Origin: Acidimicrobiia bacterium
GTDB taxonomy: Bacteria; Actinomycetota; Acidimicrobiia; Spongiisociales; ZC4RG35
Reading direction: 5' to 3'
DNA: 56,569 bases
NCBI GenBank assembly: GCA_013812505.1
Contig: JACCTH010000053.1
Location: 1-56,569, forward strand
Position 1 is the stretch's first letter. Every line of letters starts with the position of its first letter. The notes beneath the pieces are model-generated. The model saw only the letters and a list, made by a program, of their open reading frames with translations. It had not been told where the DNA came from and searched no databases. The position numbers and the translations under genes were made by a program. This document shows, piece by piece, positions 34,306-42,646 of the stretch.

Positions 34306-35218
34306 GCTCGGGGGGATCGAGGACTAGAAAGCCGCACCCGAGCGAAGACAGAAATCTCGCGATCCAATCGACGTCGTCGGCACCGATGCGGAGCAAGGCG
34401 CCACCCCGTTGTCGCTCGACCACGCCGACCAGGGGCGAAACGAGCTTCCTCGCCTCGGCGAATGAAACTTGCAAGACCACCCGGGCCTGCACCGGATAGA
34501 CCGCGACGGCCAAGCCCTCCGCCACGAACGCAGCGGCGTCGGGGGGATTGTCGGGCACGAAACGGATTCCGGTGCCGGCGGGTTTTGAGATCCGATCGAC
34601 GCGAAAGGTGCGCCATGCTTCGCGGTCCCGGTCGCGAGCAACGAGGTACCAGCGGCGGGCGGAGTGGACGAGTTGATGGGGCTCGACGTGTCGTTCCGAA
34701 GCCCGCCCTTCGGCGTCGAGGTAATCGAAGCGGAGCCTCTCTTGGCTGCGGCAGGCGCTCGCCAGGACCACGAGGTTTTCGGGGCTGACCGATTCGCCCG
34801 GCCCTCGCGGAGCGACGAGACCGATAGTCGAAGTCTGCACCGACGCCACTTTCTCGGCCAGACGACGAGGGAGTACTTGGGAGATCTTGGCCAGCGCCGA
34901 CACCGCCGCGTCCTCGAATCCCGGCAGGCCGCCCCCTGCCGCTTGGCGAAGACTCAGCGCAACCGCGACGGCCTCATCATCGTCGAGCAGGAGCGGCGGC
35001 AGCGCACCGCCCGGAGCGAGCTGATAACCGCCGGCCGGACCCGACAACGCCTCGACCGGATAGCCGAGCTGGCGCAGGCGAGCGACGTCTCGGCGCAGCG
35101 TCCGCACCGTGACCGCCAGCCGATCCGAAAGCTCCTCCCCGGTCCAATTGGGACGTGCCTGGAGAAGAGTCAAGAGCCTCAGCATCCGCCCGCTGGTGCC
35201 GGTCGATTCGCCCTGCAT
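34253..35218 (-). CDS. HTH-WYL transcriptional regulator (second copy)
   Basis: A 321-residue paralogue of the regulator at 25165-26127. HTH: MLRLLTLLQARPNWTGEELS and VRTLRRDVARLRQLGYPVEA; WYL: ERHVEPHQLVHSARRWYLVA; C-terminal WCX: LVLDPPELKDALARLGASL. A perfect GGACAGAAGCTGTCC palindrome starts 25 bases before its ATG, the same position as in the first copy. The divergent small ORF at 35315 may be controlled from the same site. Confidence 0.9.
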   Translation of the reverse strand: MQGESTGTSGRMLRLLTLLQARPNWTGEELSDRLAVTVRTLRRDVARLRQLGYPVEALSGPAGGYQLAPGGALPPLLLDDDEAVAVALSLRQAAGGGLPGFEDAAVSALAKISQVLPRRLAEKVASVQTSTIGLVAPRGPGESVSPENLVVLASACRSQERLRFDYLDAEGRASERHVEPHQLVHSARRWYLVARDRDREAWRTFRVDRISKPAGTGIRFVPDNPPDAAAFVAEGLAVAVYPVQARVVLQVSFAEARKLVSPLVGVVERQRGGALLRIGADDVDWIARFLSSLGCGFLVLDPPELKDALARLGASLIRNSG

Positions 35219-35242
35219 TACCTGACAATAACCCGACTTTGC

Positions 35243-35257
35243 GGACAGAAGCTGTCC
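35243..35257. promoter_or_regulatory. putative WYL operator (site 2), perfect palindrome
   Basis: GGACAGAAGCTGTCC (arms GGACAG/CTGTCC, centre AAG) begins 25 bases upstream of the WYL start and 58 bases before the divergent GTG at 35315. Compare site 1 at 26152. Confidence 0.65.
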
Positions 35258-35314
35258 TCAACTTCTTGTAGTTTCACACTTGTAACAAAAGCCCTCTCAG
35301 AAAGGACGGAGATC

Positions 35315-35629
35315 GTGTTTCACGGCATCTTGTATTACGACGTCGCTCGGTCGATTCAGGCCGATCGGCTGCACAAAGCCGAACAGCGGCGGCTACTGGC
35401 GGGCCGTTCCCGTCATCAGTTGGACGGTGTTGCCGTCCGGGTCGGAGTAGGTCGCGACACGCCCGCCCCACGGCTCTGGCGAAGGCTGGCGGAGACAGGG
35501 AACCTGGGCCGCAACCAGCCGGTTGTGAGCTTGGTCAATGTCGTCGACCGCGAGGTTGATCATGATCCGGAGCGGGTCGCGGGCCTCGCCTCGCACTTGC
35601 TCGTGGACCCCGATCGTCAAGCGAGTTGA
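35315..35629 (+). CDS. small basic peptide ORF, 3' part antisense to VOC gene (uncertain)
   Basis: A GTG start with AAAGGACGGAG upstream opens an ORF beginning MFHGILYYDVARSIQADRLH, then KAEQRRLLAGRSR. This amphipathic, Arg-rich N-terminus looks like the very short conserved peptides found near regulators in actinobacteria. From about 35395 the frame runs antisense to the VOC gene and no longer looks like protein, so the true gene may have been cut at its 3' end, or this may be chance. Confidence 0.3.
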   Translation: MFHGILYYDVARSIQADRLHKAEQRRLLAGRSRHQLDGVAVRVGVGRDTPAPRLWRRLAETGNLGRNQPVVSLVNVVDREVDHDPERVAGLASHLLVDPDRQAS

Positions 35630-35755
35630 TCCCCATTCGAAGTCCACAAAGTCCTCTCGATTAGAACGCGGTTCGAGGCCCAGGCTCTCGACGTAAAAAT
35701 GGCGCATGGCCTCGAACCGGTCGACTTCGGTCCAGATGAGAACCCCAGCAAGCAT
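35393..35755 (-). CDS. VOC family protein
   Basis: A VOC protein of about 120 residues (ATG 35755, MLAGVLIWTEVDRFEAM; an ATG three codons earlier is possible). It has MINLAVDDIDQAHNRLVAAQ and GRVATYSDPDGNTVQLM. Typical single-domain glyoxalase/bleomycin-resistance fold; substrate unknown. Confidence 0.82.
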   Translation of the reverse strand: MLAGVLIWTEVDRFEAMRHFYVESLGLEPRSNREDFVDFEWGSTRLTIGVHEQVRGEARDPLRIMINLAVDDIDQAHNRLVAAQVPCLRQPSPEPWGGRVATYSDPDGNTVQLMTGTARQ

Positions 35756-35794
35756 CGAACCCATTCTTGCGTAACGTGGCGCCCCCTGGATAAT

Positions 35795-36136
35795 TCATTT
35801 GGCGCGGGAGTTTTTACGCAGGCACGAAGGTTTGGATACGACCAGGAGATTCTCGAGGCGTTTCCGAGCGTCCGCGCCGGGGTCATCGAGGCGATCGGGC
35901 TCGCGAATGGGTCGACTCCGGCCGGGCTTGTCGTCCCCCACCCGTTGCAAGACCGAAATCACCTCGCCGCGGAAGAAGCGGAACTGGTTACCCCAACGCA
36001 CCGCCGGAAGCTCCTTACGATGGACTTTGTCGCGGACATCGCCGATCGTGCAATGCATCATCTCAGCAACATGGGCTGTCGTGAGAAGGGGCGGATAAAG
36101 ACGCCGGAGTTCCTCGCTCGGGTCGGTCTCACGCAT
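35795..36136 (-). CDS. excisionase-type HTH protein
   Basis: A 113-residue protein with a MerR/excisionase-like winged HTH (LLTTAHVAEMMHCTIGDVRD, KELPAVRWGNQFRFFRGEVI) in the first 65 residues and a basic C-terminal tail. Such proteins act as recombination directionality factors or as small transcription regulators. No integrase is in the window. Its position at the left edge of the I36/ABC cassette is suggestive. TATCAT near 36144 (minus strand) would leave a very short leader. Confidence 0.7.
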   Translation of the reverse strand: MRETDPSEELRRLYPPLLTTAHVAEMMHCTIGDVRDKVHRKELPAVRWGNQFRFFRGEVISVLQRVGDDKPGRSRPIREPDRLDDPGADARKRLENLLVVSKPSCLRKNSRAK

Positions 36137-36313
36137 CCACCAATGATACTCAACGTTATTTCAGGACTGTAAGAGGGCAGACGTCGTGGCGTCGGCTAGA
36201 CTTCGCATCTTCGGCGCCCGGACAAGACCCCAATCCCATCCGAGTTCTATCCAAAAGCGCGGTCGTCGTGATCCCACGCGAGAAGCACTTACGTCTTATC
36301 ACCGCTAGAAGGG

Positions 36314-37162
36314 CTAGTTCAACGCAGCTTGACCCACGAGCAATAAGTAGGCATCCTCAATAGTGGGATTGACGAGAGTTGCGCCATCGGGAGCGACTCC
36401 AACAGATCGATAAAGGCCATCTCCCGTTCGCCAAGTGACTTGGCCGCCCTCGGTTCTCACGTCGGAGATCCAGACCCTGCCGACCGCTGTGGCAGATAGC
36501 TGAGATGGTGTGCCTTGAAACAGCACTAAGCCGCGATCGATGACATATACGGCGTCGCACATTGCCTCGACATCATCTGTCACATGAGTTGAAAGAAGCA
36601 CTGTCCGGCTCTCGCCCCCGGTGGTGATCAAAGAGCGGAAATGCAATCGATGTGCCGGGTCGAGGCCAGCGCTGGGTTCGTCCAGGAGTAGCACTTGAGG
36701 TCTTCCTAAGAGGGCCTGAGCCAGCATGAGCCGTCGCCTCATTCCACCTGACAGTCGGCGGACCTTCGAGGTGCGCTTCTCTTGGAGCCCCATTTCGGCC
36801 AATAACTCGTCGATATGAGCGCGCCGTGCTGCTCGGTTGAATTGCTCCTTCAGGAGCGCCATGTACTCGAGATACTCGAAGCAGGTAAGAGAAGAATAGA
36901 GGGCGTCATCCTGCGGCATGTACCCGAGTCGCCTTCTTATTTCAAGCAAGTCAGATGTAATCCTTGGATCCCTGCCCATGATCCGAATGTCCCCGGAGTC
37001 GGGAGCTAAGCCCGTTGCTAGACATCGCAGTAGAGTCGTTTTCCCCGCACCGTTTGGACCAAGCAATCCGGTGACGCCGGGTGCAATCTTGAGGGTGACA
37101 CCAGACAAGGCGAGAGTCGAGCCATAGGACTTGACGACTGACTCAACGACCAGCGTTTCCAT
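36314..37162 (-). CDS. ABC transporter ATPase (CcmA type)
   Basis: A 282-residue ABC ATPase: Walker A LLGPNGAGKTTLLRCL (near residue 35), Q-loop PQDDALYSSLTCFEYLEYMA, signature RRLSGGMRRRLMLAQALLG, Walker B VLLLDEPSAGLDP, H-loop LLSTHVTDDVEAM. It powers the transporter formed with the two permease genes immediately upstream; its ATG follows the preceding TGA without a single base between. Last gene of the cassette operon. The direction of transport is presumably export. Confidence 0.92.
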   Translation of the reverse strand: METLVVESVVKSYGSTLALSGVTLKIAPGVTGLLGPNGAGKTTLLRCLATGLAPDSGDIRIMGRDPRITSDLLEIRRRLGYMPQDDALYSSLTCFEYLEYMALLKEQFNRAARRAHIDELLAEMGLQEKRTSKVRRLSGGMRRRLMLAQALLGRPQVLLLDEPSAGLDPAHRLHFRSLITTGGESRTVLLSTHVTDDVEAMCDAVYVIDRGLVLFQGTPSQLSATAVGRVWISDVRTEGGQVTWRTGDGLYRSVGVAPDGATLVNPTIEDAYLLLVGQAALN

Positions 37163-37897
37163 TCAATCACTCCGGCCGAGGCCAGGCACAGAGGCTGGTA
37201 GTGATCGTTGCAAGCTATGAACTGTGAGCGCCCTATATGGTTCGATGGCCACTGTGGCGATTGCCACGCCCCAGGTGACCAGAGCGACTCCGTGCCACAA
37301 TGCCCTTACGCGGTTCCAGTCGATGTGACCCGGCACAATCCAGGGCCTCAGCTGTCGTGGCAGTAGCCAAGAGATTGCAAGGAGGGTAAGGAGGGTTGCC
37401 GCAGCCGACGCACCTGAGGAATCCGAATGTTGGCTGAGAGAAACTACACCGGCTACTGCCAGCACCACACCAACCTCGGCCAGGCCTTCAATAATGAACT
37501 GGTCAGAGTGGACGCCTTCTTCGGACGGCAAATCTATAGAGCCGACGCCAACCACCAAGAACGATCCAAGAATCCATACGGCTGAAGTAACTAGCAGGCG
37601 CACTCTTCGCTGGAATCCACCGCCTCTCGGAGCTGTCTGCGTCAGCTCGTTGGCCTCGTCTTCGAAGAGGGAAACGGCTGAGAGACTCAACGCTATCAAC
37701 GCTACACGGAGAAGCGGAGCTCGCACATCGGCTCCGCCGGTGTGAAGTGAGGCAAGCCAACTCAGACCAACGGCCAAGCCAACCCCCGCTGCGTAGATTG
37801 GCCAATTCAGGATGCGGGCAATGGCAACGGTAAGGCTGATCCGCCCGGCCCTAGACACAGTGGACTGGGGGTTCGTGCTGGCGGTGGCTGGTGTCAC
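37163..37897 (-). CDS. small ABC-associated membrane protein
   Basis: A 244-residue membrane protein with about six hydrophobic segments (LNWPIYAAGVGLAVGLSWLA, LLVTSAVWILGSFLVVGVGS, VGVVLAVAGVVSLS, LLTLLAISWLLP, ALVTWGVAIATVAI). I put the start at GTG 37897 because AGGAGAAGG sits just upstream and the GTG overlaps the previous gene's stop (GTGA). No family recognised with certainty; its position makes it a second permease of the ABC system. Confidence 0.78.
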   Translation of the reverse strand: MTPATASTNPQSTVSRAGRISLTVAIARILNWPIYAAGVGLAVGLSWLASLHTGGADVRAPLLRVALIALSLSAVSLFEDEANELTQTAPRGGGFQRRVRLLVTSAVWILGSFLVVGVGSIDLPSEEGVHSDQFIIEGLAEVGVVLAVAGVVSLSQHSDSSGASAAATLLTLLAISWLLPRQLRPWIVPGHIDWNRVRALWHGVALVTWGVAIATVAIEPYRALTVHSLQRSLPASVPGLGRSD

Positions 37898-39624
37898 GTG
37901 CCTTCTCCTGAGCCGCATTGCGGCTCCCCGTAGAAAGAACGGTCAACTTCCCCGGAAGGTAGGTCGATTGGGGTTTTCTCCACAGCGATTCCGACCTCAC
38001 GTGCCAATTGATTAGTCGTCGTCGAAGGATCTGAGACCCAGTCCCAATTGACCGAGAGAAACTCGGAGACCTCGTCGAACGGCCGATTCAAAAGCTGAGT
38101 GGCGTAGTACGCGTCGCGCAGGTAGAACTCGATGGCATACCACGGAAACCGCTCCCCGCTCATTAGCAGTCGATCGACCAACATGTGCTTTCCTACGTAG
38201 GGCCTTGGAAACTCGTAGATGGCGAGTTCTGGGGTTATCTGATCACCGAACAGGGGGATTCTGCCGGGGCTCTCAACTCCATTTCGAAGGAATCGTTCTG
38301 CCTGATCTGAGATGGTCGCAGCTGCCCAGAGGGCGGCGACCGCGCGGGCCTGATCAGGAGCCCGGCAGGCGATTGGCTGCAGAGTCTCGAGTTTGGTGAA
38401 GTCGACTTCGACGATCCGCTCGCCGGCTCGTGTTTGTGCCCAGACGTACTCAACCGGCAATCCCAGCGAACGTGACGCCACGGCTAGCCCCAGGTGGAAC
38501 TCGCCGAGATCGTCAGGCGCGGTAAGCGGTACGCGGAGTGCCCACCAGGTCGATACCTTGACTCCAGTAGTAGGCGCCAGAGTTCCATCGGCGTAGTGGG
38601 CGAATCCGGTGCCGAACAATCGCGTGTCGACCTGCTCGACTCGAAGGTCCCGAAAGGAGCCCATAGGGAGGGCCGATCGGACGGCCAAGACAACATCGGA
38701 CCACTCCTCCACCCAACCTTCGAACGGCACCAGGAAGCAATACTCGGCGACCTCCAGCTGCACACAGTCGGAGTCGTAGCCGGCGCTACCGATCTCGGCT
38801 TCAGCGACCGTCACCGGAGCAACACCGAGAGCGACAACCAGCAGAACAGACGCAATGTAAGGCAGTTTCTTTCTCACGTGTTTTAGATAGGAGAGCATGA
38901 CCACCGCGGCAGTCATGGCCAACAAATACGCGGCTTGGGCCCCTGGTTGTCTCTTTTGCATTGGGTACGAACGCTCTAGATCGAAGGATGCCACGGGCGC
39001 AAAGAGAGGGGCTCGCTCGAGCCTCGTCAAATCAACAGGCGCCTCACTCCCCGATGCTGCCGCGAATTCGGACACCGCCGGAGTAGCGAGAGCGACGTTT
39101 AGGCCGACGAGCGTGATCAGAACGAGCAGGGCTGGGTAGCGGGCCCGCGAACGTGAGCCGATCAGAATCCCCAGCGCTGAACCGAAGGCCACCACCGCAG
39201 TGCCAAGCAGGAGTTCCCGGAAGATCAAGCGCCCAACAGGCTTAAAGATGGCCGCAACAAGAATCGCGCAGAACTGAAAGGCCAAAGCACCTGCCATTAG
39301 ATAACTCGATGCGGACACCGCACCCAGGATGCGTCGCCGCTTCCAGAGGGGAGCCACCTCTTCCGGATCATGCTCGGCCGTATTCATCAGGCGTCTTGTC
39401 AAGTCTGATGTCGCGATCAGGGCCCCCGCCGCCAAGAGACTCATGGAGACTGAGAGAAGACCTGAGATACGGTCAAGAACGGGGGCCCAGCCGAACAGGC
39501 TCAGAATGATCCCGCTCGCAGCTAAGGCGGCGCCGATGAGAACGGCAGGGTGCTTCAACAGCCGAGGCCCCTCGAGCGTAGCCACACTCACGGCAGCTCG
39601 GGCCTGCAATCGCATCGAGGTCAC
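37894..39624 (-). CDS. ABC-type permease with large extracytoplasmic domain
   Basis: A 576-residue membrane protein. The N-terminal 250 residues hold six or so membrane segments of an ABC-2-like permease (LIGAALAASGIILSLFGW, LLAAGALIATSDLTRRLM, VAFGSALGILIGSRSRAR, LLVLITLVGLNVALA). After a last helix (YIASVLLVVALGVAPV) comes a 300-residue exported domain (DCVQLEVAEYCFLVPFEGWV, LGEFHLGLAVASRSLGL) that from memory resembles the ectodomain of actinobacterial ABC permeases of unknown substrate. No HExxH or other catalytic motif is visible. Start GTG overlaps the previous stop (GTGA). Confidence 0.75.
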   Translation of the reverse strand: MTSMRLQARAAVSVATLEGPRLLKHPAVLIGAALAASGIILSLFGWAPVLDRISGLLSVSMSLLAAGALIATSDLTRRLMNTAEHDPEEVAPLWKRRRILGAVSASSYLMAGALAFQFCAILVAAIFKPVGRLIFRELLLGTAVVAFGSALGILIGSRSRARYPALLVLITLVGLNVALATPAVSEFAAASGSEAPVDLTRLERAPLFAPVASFDLERSYPMQKRQPGAQAAYLLAMTAAVVMLSYLKHVRKKLPYIASVLLVVALGVAPVTVAEAEIGSAGYDSDCVQLEVAEYCFLVPFEGWVEEWSDVVLAVRSALPMGSFRDLRVEQVDTRLFGTGFAHYADGTLAPTTGVKVSTWWALRVPLTAPDDLGEFHLGLAVASRSLGLPVEYVWAQTRAGERIVEVDFTKLETLQPIACRAPDQARAVAALWAAATISDQAERFLRNGVESPGRIPLFGDQITPELAIYEFPRPYVGKHMLVDRLLMSGERFPWYAIEFYLRDAYYATQLLNRPFDEVSEFLSVNWDWVSDPSTTTNQLAREVGIAVEKTPIDLPSGEVDRSFYGEPQCGSGEGT

Positions 39625-40565
39625 GAAGTGCTGGCCGCTGACGGATATCGATCTTCAGTCTCCATCACCTCATTTGCATCGCGAAGGACAGCTCCCATGA
39701 GCTGCTCGAACCGCTGCGTCACTTCATGCAAATCTCGCGCCATCCGACGACGCACAATCTCAAGTGCTTGATCACCGGTTCTTGCGAGTCCAACCCTTTG
39801 ATTGCACAAAGCGTCTGCGACCGCAACGGTCGATTCGAGTTCAAAATCGATCGACGCGCCCTCAGTTCTGAACACATGCCCGTATGCGTCGAGGGGCGTC
39901 TCGACGCTGATGCCCGTCTCGTCGCCAAAACAGTCGGACCAGTTCGACAGGGCGCTTTCGTAAGAGGGAACACTTCGCGCTTCCCAGATCCCTCCGTCGC
40001 CTATGCGATTGCGGTACGCGTCATAGAGGAGGAAGTTCTCAAGGCCGTCGAACAGCTCTTCCCTCGCCTGGGCGACGCATCCTTCTACCGGTGTCGAAGA
40101 ATGGATCCCGGCCATTTCGAGCACCAGTTGATCGCCGACTGGCCCATGTAAAGAGTAAGCTGCGTCCGCTTGATCGCTCGATTCGACGGATTGCCACCAA
40201 GCCTGATATAGATCCTCGCGTACGACTGCGCTCGGTTGGGCGGCATCAAACCGCAACGAATTGGTAATCCCGTAGCCGGTGGCCCTCGCCCGATCTGGAT
40301 CGTCCCATCCCCATGGCTCATGTGCTCTCCTGTCGGTCTTTGGATAAATGCGCTCTGGGATCTGTGGAAGCTCAGGAAAGGCGTGGAACCCTTCGCTCCA
40401 CATGCAATCAGCTACCAGTAGATCGATTGCAGATGCAATCAGGAACCTCTCCGATGGACTCACCAACCTAACTGGTTCGGCTAGGAACGGGGCAATGAAG
40501 GGTTTCCACGCCAGGACAACAACTACTGCAAGGGTAAGTAGAAGGAGCACAACCCGCAGCTTCAT
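39621..40565 (-). CDS. membrane-anchored exported protein with conserved cysteines
   Basis: A 314-residue protein with an N-terminal hydrophobic segment (VVLLLLTLAVVVVLAW) acting as signal or anchor. The exported part has four spaced cysteines in VADCMWSEGF, VEGCVAQAREEL, WSDCFGDETG and VADALCNQRVGL. This CM...G-F / W-x-x-C pattern, from memory, recurs in uncharacterised actinobacterial exported proteins often found next to ABC permeases. Length of the mature domain is about 290 residues. Function unknown. It is linked to the next gene by a GTGA overlap and follows the I36-like genes. Confidence 0.7.
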   Translation of the reverse strand: MKLRVVLLLLTLAVVVVLAWKPFIAPFLAEPVRLVSPSERFLIASAIDLLVADCMWSEGFHAFPELPQIPERIYPKTDRRAHEPWGWDDPDRARATGYGITNSLRFDAAQPSAVVREDLYQAWWQSVESSDQADAAYSLHGPVGDQLVLEMAGIHSSTPVEGCVAQAREELFDGLENFLLYDAYRNRIGDGGIWEARSVPSYESALSNWSDCFGDETGISVETPLDAYGHVFRTEGASIDFELESTVAVADALCNQRVGLARTGDQALEIVRRRMARDLHEVTQRFEQLMGAVLRDANEVMETEDRYPSAASTS

Positions 40566-40583
40566 TTGCCTAACGATGACTTA

Positions 40584-40970
40584 TCAGCAGTTCGTCAGAA
40601 CGATATGGGAATCACCTTGGTTGTCGTGGTGGAATGGCAGGTTCTGGTTCCCGCCGTTCGCGCTTAGGCAATACCAGCCGCCGGTCTGATTGGATCCCTC
40701 GTAAGCCCTTACGGCATTCGCATTCCAATCGTTGAAGGCGGAATTGTCAGAGTCTCGCCACGGCTCAGCCCAGAGGTCCACCTCGACACTCGAGTACGAC
40801 AGCACCCCACCGAGATCCCCGGTTCCGTAGTTGTCATAGACGTACACGCAGAAGCGCTGGTCATTGCAGTTCGTGGGATTCGGGCTTGAGGTGGAGTAGT
40901 CGTGAGCATGGGCGGCAAGTGGCAGCAAAGCCAAGATCAGTAATACCAAGACGGTCACACGGCGACTCAT
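40584..40970 (-). CDS. secreted I36-like (crystallin-type) protein, copy 1
   Basis: A 128-residue secreted protein with ATG 40970 fixed by GGAGGAAG upstream and signal peptide VTVLVLLILALLPLAAHA. The mature part (about 105 residues) reads NPTNCNDQRFCVYVYDNYG, DNSAFNDWNANAVRAYEG, NQTGGWYCLSANGGNQNLPF and ends SHIVLTNC. This is the pattern of the peptidase-inhibitor I36 / beta-gamma-crystallin-like fold of Streptomyces (disulfide-rich, two Greek-key motifs). It might inhibit a metallopeptidase or bind calcium; not proven. Tandem with copy 2. Confidence 0.78.
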   Translation of the reverse strand: MSRRVTVLVLLILALLPLAAHAHDYSTSSPNPTNCNDQRFCVYVYDNYGTGDLGGVLSYSSVEVDLWAEPWRDSDNSAFNDWNANAVRAYEGSNQTGGWYCLSANGGNQNLPFHHDNQGDSHIVLTNC

Positions 40971-41023
40971 CTGTCTTCCTCCATCGGATTGTCGGACTCG
41001 AATTACGACGTCTCTGGGAGCCT

Positions 41024-41413
41024 TCAACATGAGACCAGCACGAGGTGAGAGTTGCCCTGGTTGTCGTGGTGGAATGGCAGGTTCTGGTTCCCGCCGTTCG
41101 GATTTAGGCAATACCAGCCGCCGGTTTGATTGACACCTTCATAGAACCGCGCTTGGTTGACGTCCCAATCGTTGAAGGCCGAGTTGTCCGAGTCCCGATG
41201 GGGTTCCGGCCAATCATCGACCTCGCCATTCCCCGACGCATAGACACCACCGAGAGCTCCGACCCCATAGTTGTCGTATACGTAGACGCAAACGTTTCCG
41301 TTGGGGCAATTTGTGGGGTTCGGATTTCCGGCGCCATAGACGTGCGCGAAGGCCGGAACTGAAATCGCGATCACAGCAGCCAGGATTGTCAGTCCCATGA
41401 ATTTCGTACGCAT
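41024..41413 (-). CDS. secreted I36-like (crystallin-type) protein, copy 2
   Basis: A 129-residue paralogue of the neighbouring gene: start ATG 41413 after AAAGGAGAAGG, signal MGLTILAAVIAISVPAFA, then NPTNCPNGNVCVYVYDNYG, DNSAFNDWDVNQARFYEG and NQTGGWYCLNPNGGNQNLPF. The 3' parts of the two genes share a 43-base stretch without a mismatch (around 40618-40660 and 41058-41100), whereas the 5' parts differ, pointing to recent duplication or gene conversion. Confidence 0.78.
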   Translation of the reverse strand: MRTKFMGLTILAAVIAISVPAFAHVYGAGNPNPTNCPNGNVCVYVYDNYGVGALGGVYASGNGEVDDWPEPHRDSDNSAFNDWDVNQARFYEGVNQTGGWYCLNPNGGNQNLPFHHDNQGNSHLVLVSC

Positions 41414-41829
41414 TCCTTCTCCTTTCGTATCTACTGCGCGATCTGTACAGAACTTGGGACACTCACCAGCCATAGGAAGGTCGCGAGTACGCGCTCGGGT
41501 GGCGATACCGCCCGTGGGCACGCGACTTCCCTCTCGAGCTCCGCAGCAGGAATCTCCCTTCCCTAGTTCCATCTCACTGGCAATGTGTCCGCGATCGATC
41601 AAACATCGCGTTTGAAGCGCGAGCTGCTTGACGAGAGGCGCTAGGGCGGTACGTTGGGCGGACAGCGCCAGAGAGGTAGACGAGCCCTTCGTGATTGGAT
41701 CAGTGTCGTCCGAGGTTCGAGACATGGCGACGCCGCTCGGTGTGAGCAAATGCGTGCACTTCCAGGCAGGGTTTTGGAAACAAGCGGGGCCGAACGACCA
41801 CGGACGCAGGGCCCAGCGAAACAATCCAG
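41414..41829. other. 416-base interval without a supported gene
   Basis: Open frames exist on both strands but none resembles a protein or has a ribosome-binding site. All flanking genes are on the minus strand, so this gap may hold a separate promoter for the I36-like and ABC genes. I could not identify a -10/-35 pair with confidence. Confidence 0.4.
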
Positions 41830-42588
41830 TCAAGATGAGTCGCCCTCGCCAGGAATGGGAACCAATGTGACGGTTCGTGTCTCGCTGTCGATCGCAACGC
41901 TTGCGCATGGCCGCTCCCCGGTTGTCGGCATCGTTGCAATGGTCCAATCCGCCAAGCCTGAATCGTCAAGAGCATCGCGAACCATCGACGCGGCCGTATC
42001 GATTGAGAAGCAAGAGGTTGCGTTTATCCGCCTACTAAGTGATTCCGCCAGACTCCGGACGGCGTCGGCCGCAGGTATGGAGGCAGGGTCGGGTTCGGCT
42101 AAGCCCAGGCGGTCACAGATTCGATCGTCCGCCGTGGGGAAGACTGCCAAACCTCCGCCGGGGCTGACGCAGGCCCGAAGGTCGGGGACGTCCCCCGGAG
42201 CGACTATCCCATGATTAGTCAGGGTTCGGTTCGCCCAGAGCGAGGCGCAGGAGGTGGGGTCAAGGGCGTTGTCTGCGGCGATCGCCACACTGTCGGCTTC
42301 GAGATCTGGAGCGGCATAGCAGGCAAGTCCCAATGGATCGGTGATAGGTCGCAATAAGGCCCACCCAAAGGCGGTGACCACAGCCGCCACCAGCGCCCAG
42401 ACCAGGATCTGTCGGCGGCGCTGAGGGCCAGCTGGGGAGTGACGCGGTTGAGCCAGGATGTCGCCAAGAAGGCGCCGGGCAGCTGGGGAATCGTGCCCTT
42501 CGATCCGGGTTTCGTCAATGGGATTGAGTTCACGGACCAACTCGATTGGATCCGCGGCGTCAGAAGCGGCGCGATTCTTGCTTTTCAT
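41830..42588 (-). CDS. probable anti-sigma factor (single-pass membrane protein)
   Basis: A 252-residue protein with a cytoplasmic N-terminal ~60 residues (IELVRELNPIDETRIEGHDS), one membrane segment (ILVWALVAAVVTAFGWALL) and an exported C-terminal domain of about 170 residues. It lies 58 bases downstream of an ECF sigma gene, the standard arrangement for anti-sigma factors. The cytoplasmic part lacks the His-Cys-Cys zinc motif, so it is not a classical ZAS domain. Role inferred from topology and location only. Confidence 0.65.
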   Translation of the reverse strand: MKSKNRAASDAADPIELVRELNPIDETRIEGHDSPAARRLLGDILAQPRHSPAGPQRRRQILVWALVAAVVTAFGWALLRPITDPLGLACYAAPDLEADSVAIAADNALDPTSCASLWANRTLTNHGIVAPGDVPDLRACVSPGGGLAVFPTADDRICDRLGLAEPDPASIPAADAVRSLAESLSRRINATSCFSIDTAASMVRDALDDSGLADWTIATMPTTGERPCASVAIDSETRTVTLVPIPGEGDSS

Positions 42589-42646
42589 GATCTCAAAGGA
42601 TTTCCGAAGCGAACGTGTCCCGTTCGGGCGGATCGTTGCGGTTGGT

